DNA of 6,988 bases from Ignavibacteriales bacterium (GTDB lineage: Bacteria > Bacteroidota > Ignavibacteria > Ignavibacteriales > Melioribacteraceae), in assembly GCA_027080245.1 (NCBI GenBank), contig JALWSN010000446.1, positions 1-6,988 of the forward strand, written 5' to 3'. Of this stretch, positions 6,395 to 6,988 are shown in pieces. The translations under genes and the position numbers were made by a program. The notes under the pieces were generated by a model. The model made no database searches, was not told the origin of the DNA, and saw only the letters and a program-made list of their open reading frames with translations. Within the stretch, counting starts at the first letter, position 1; each line of letters starts with the position of its first letter.

Positions 6395-6988
6395 AATTTT
6401 AAAACTTTCCTTGTGCTTATTTTTACCCTGAATTCATTGGCTATTCTGAAACCTACCAGCCATACAATCCTATTATTATTGGTTAAAACCAGATATTCTT
6501 TTTTATTTATTGAATCGGCTTGAACGTCGGTTAAAAAATCGGAAATTTTTTTTTTGCCTTTCATTCCAAGCGGGGTAAAAGAATCGCCGTTTTCCCAGGG
6601 GCGTAAAATAAATTCTTCAGACGCATTGTCGGCGTCAATAAATTCAATGTTTTTGTCCGTATTTATTGCAGCTTCTTTCTTTTCCCACCTTTCAATTCCA
6701 ACCGTGCCAAGCCAGGTTTCCGCAGTTTCTCCGATTCTTAATTTTATTTTCTTACTCTTTTTAATTTTAACTTTAAAGATAATAATCGAATCCCTTTCGC
6801 GGAAAGCTTCCACAAAATTATTTACAAAAATTTTTCTCCCCGTCTGCGCTCCGGCAAGTTTAACAATCGAAGAAATTTCGCTAAACGACGGTTTTAGATT
6901 AAACGATTTAATTAAAATTCTTTTTACTATTTCTTCAAAAACCTCCAAGCCCATTTTCTTCAATAATTTTAAGCTTAATTTAACTTTG
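6382..6988 (-). CDS. tilS: tRNA(Ile)-lysidine synthetase, C-terminal part (gene runs off the right edge)
   Basis: TilS uses ATP to attach lysine to C34 of tRNA-Ile(CAU), converting it from reading AUG to reading AUA. Only the last 201 codons are in the window. The frame stays open to base 6988, so the apparent TTG start at 6963 is an artefact of the edge. The N-terminal PP-loop ATPase (SGGxDS-type motif) must lie beyond it. The visible part contains a middle helical region with a typical AGAQTGRKI segment, then the TilS C-terminal domain with LRPWENGDSFTPLGMKGKKK followed by ISDFL, and the closing IVWLVGFRIANEF strand region. These match the family's tRNA-binding C-domain. The stop at 6382 lies inside hpt (13-base overlap), consistent with one operon. 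Because the catalytic domain is not visible, an active enzyme is inferred, not shown. Confidence 0.9.
   Translation of the reverse strand, partial: KVKLSLKLLKKMGLEVFEEIVKRILIKSFNLKPSFSEISSIVKLAGAQTGRKIFVNNFVEAFRERDSIIIFKVKIKKSKKIKLRIGETAETWLGTVGIERWEKKEAAINTDKNIEFIDADNASEEFILRPWENGDSFTPLGMKGKKKISDFLTDVQADSINKKEYLVLTNNNRIVWLVGFRIANEFRVKISTRKVLKLWVN

Larger units (their letters stand above)
1855..6988 (-). other. Probable operon tilS-hpt-ftsH-kinase-DUF4837
   Basis: Five same-strand genes follow one another with junctions of -13, +30, -8 and +77 bases and end at a strong intrinsic terminator. No hairpin terminator is visible at any internal junction. The promoter must lie to the right of the window, upstream of tilS or further. 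An internal promoter before ftsH cannot be excluded: AATATTTG inside the 3' end of hpt is one base from a Bacteroidota -7 element but lacks a matching -33 TTTG. Confidence 0.7.

Noticed and set aside
1..6988. Search for tRNA, rRNA, riboswitch, CRISPR, insertion sequence or defence-system signals
   Set aside because: No repeat arrays, terminal inverted repeats, transposase or nuclease motifs, or structured RNA signatures were seen, and nearly all bases are accounted for by core genes.

Overview
The window is an AT-rich bacterial chromosomal segment of ordinary core genes, with no sign of mobile DNA, CRISPR or RNA genes. The gene set points to the Bacteroidota/Chlorobiota/Ignavibacteriota group, most likely an Ignavibacteria-like organism. 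The reasons are the DUF4837 lipoprotein (a family I know mainly from that group), a bacterial DUF2723 membrane protein, a SEC59/VTE5-type polyprenol kinase homologue directly after ftsH, and generally weak Shine-Dalgarno sequences. The phylum assignment is inference from family distribution, not a database result.

Layout. Positions 1-57 are a T-rich leader. A single plus-strand gene (58-1956) encodes a compact DUF2723 GT-C-fold membrane glycosyltransferase candidate. Everything else lies on the minus strand and reads right to left as one tightly packed gene string: tilS (3' part only, running off the right edge), hpt, ftsH, a CTP-dependent dolichol/phytol-kinase-like gene, and a DUF4837 lipoprotein gene. 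tilS/hpt overlap by 13 bases and ftsH/kinase by 8. hpt/ftsH are 30 bases apart and kinase/DUF4837 77 bases apart. The two strands converge with only 13 bases between stop codons.

How it works together. tilS-hpt-ftsH is a gene order also known from Firmicutes such as Bacillus subtilis. It joins tRNA decoding (lysidine), purine salvage and membrane-protein quality control. The appended kinase homologue and lipoprotein give the end of the string an envelope theme. The facing DUF2723 gene may also belong to it, because GT-C enzymes use polyprenyl-phosphate sugars.

The most notable structural signal is a strong intrinsic terminator for the minus-strand operon (9-bp perfect outer stem plus 3-bp inner stem, then a U-rich tract). 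It lies inside the last coding codons of the opposing DUF2723 gene, so one DNA stretch serves as protein code on one strand and as terminator on the other. I found no clear new biological system here. The findings below are second-look items on otherwise recognisable genes.
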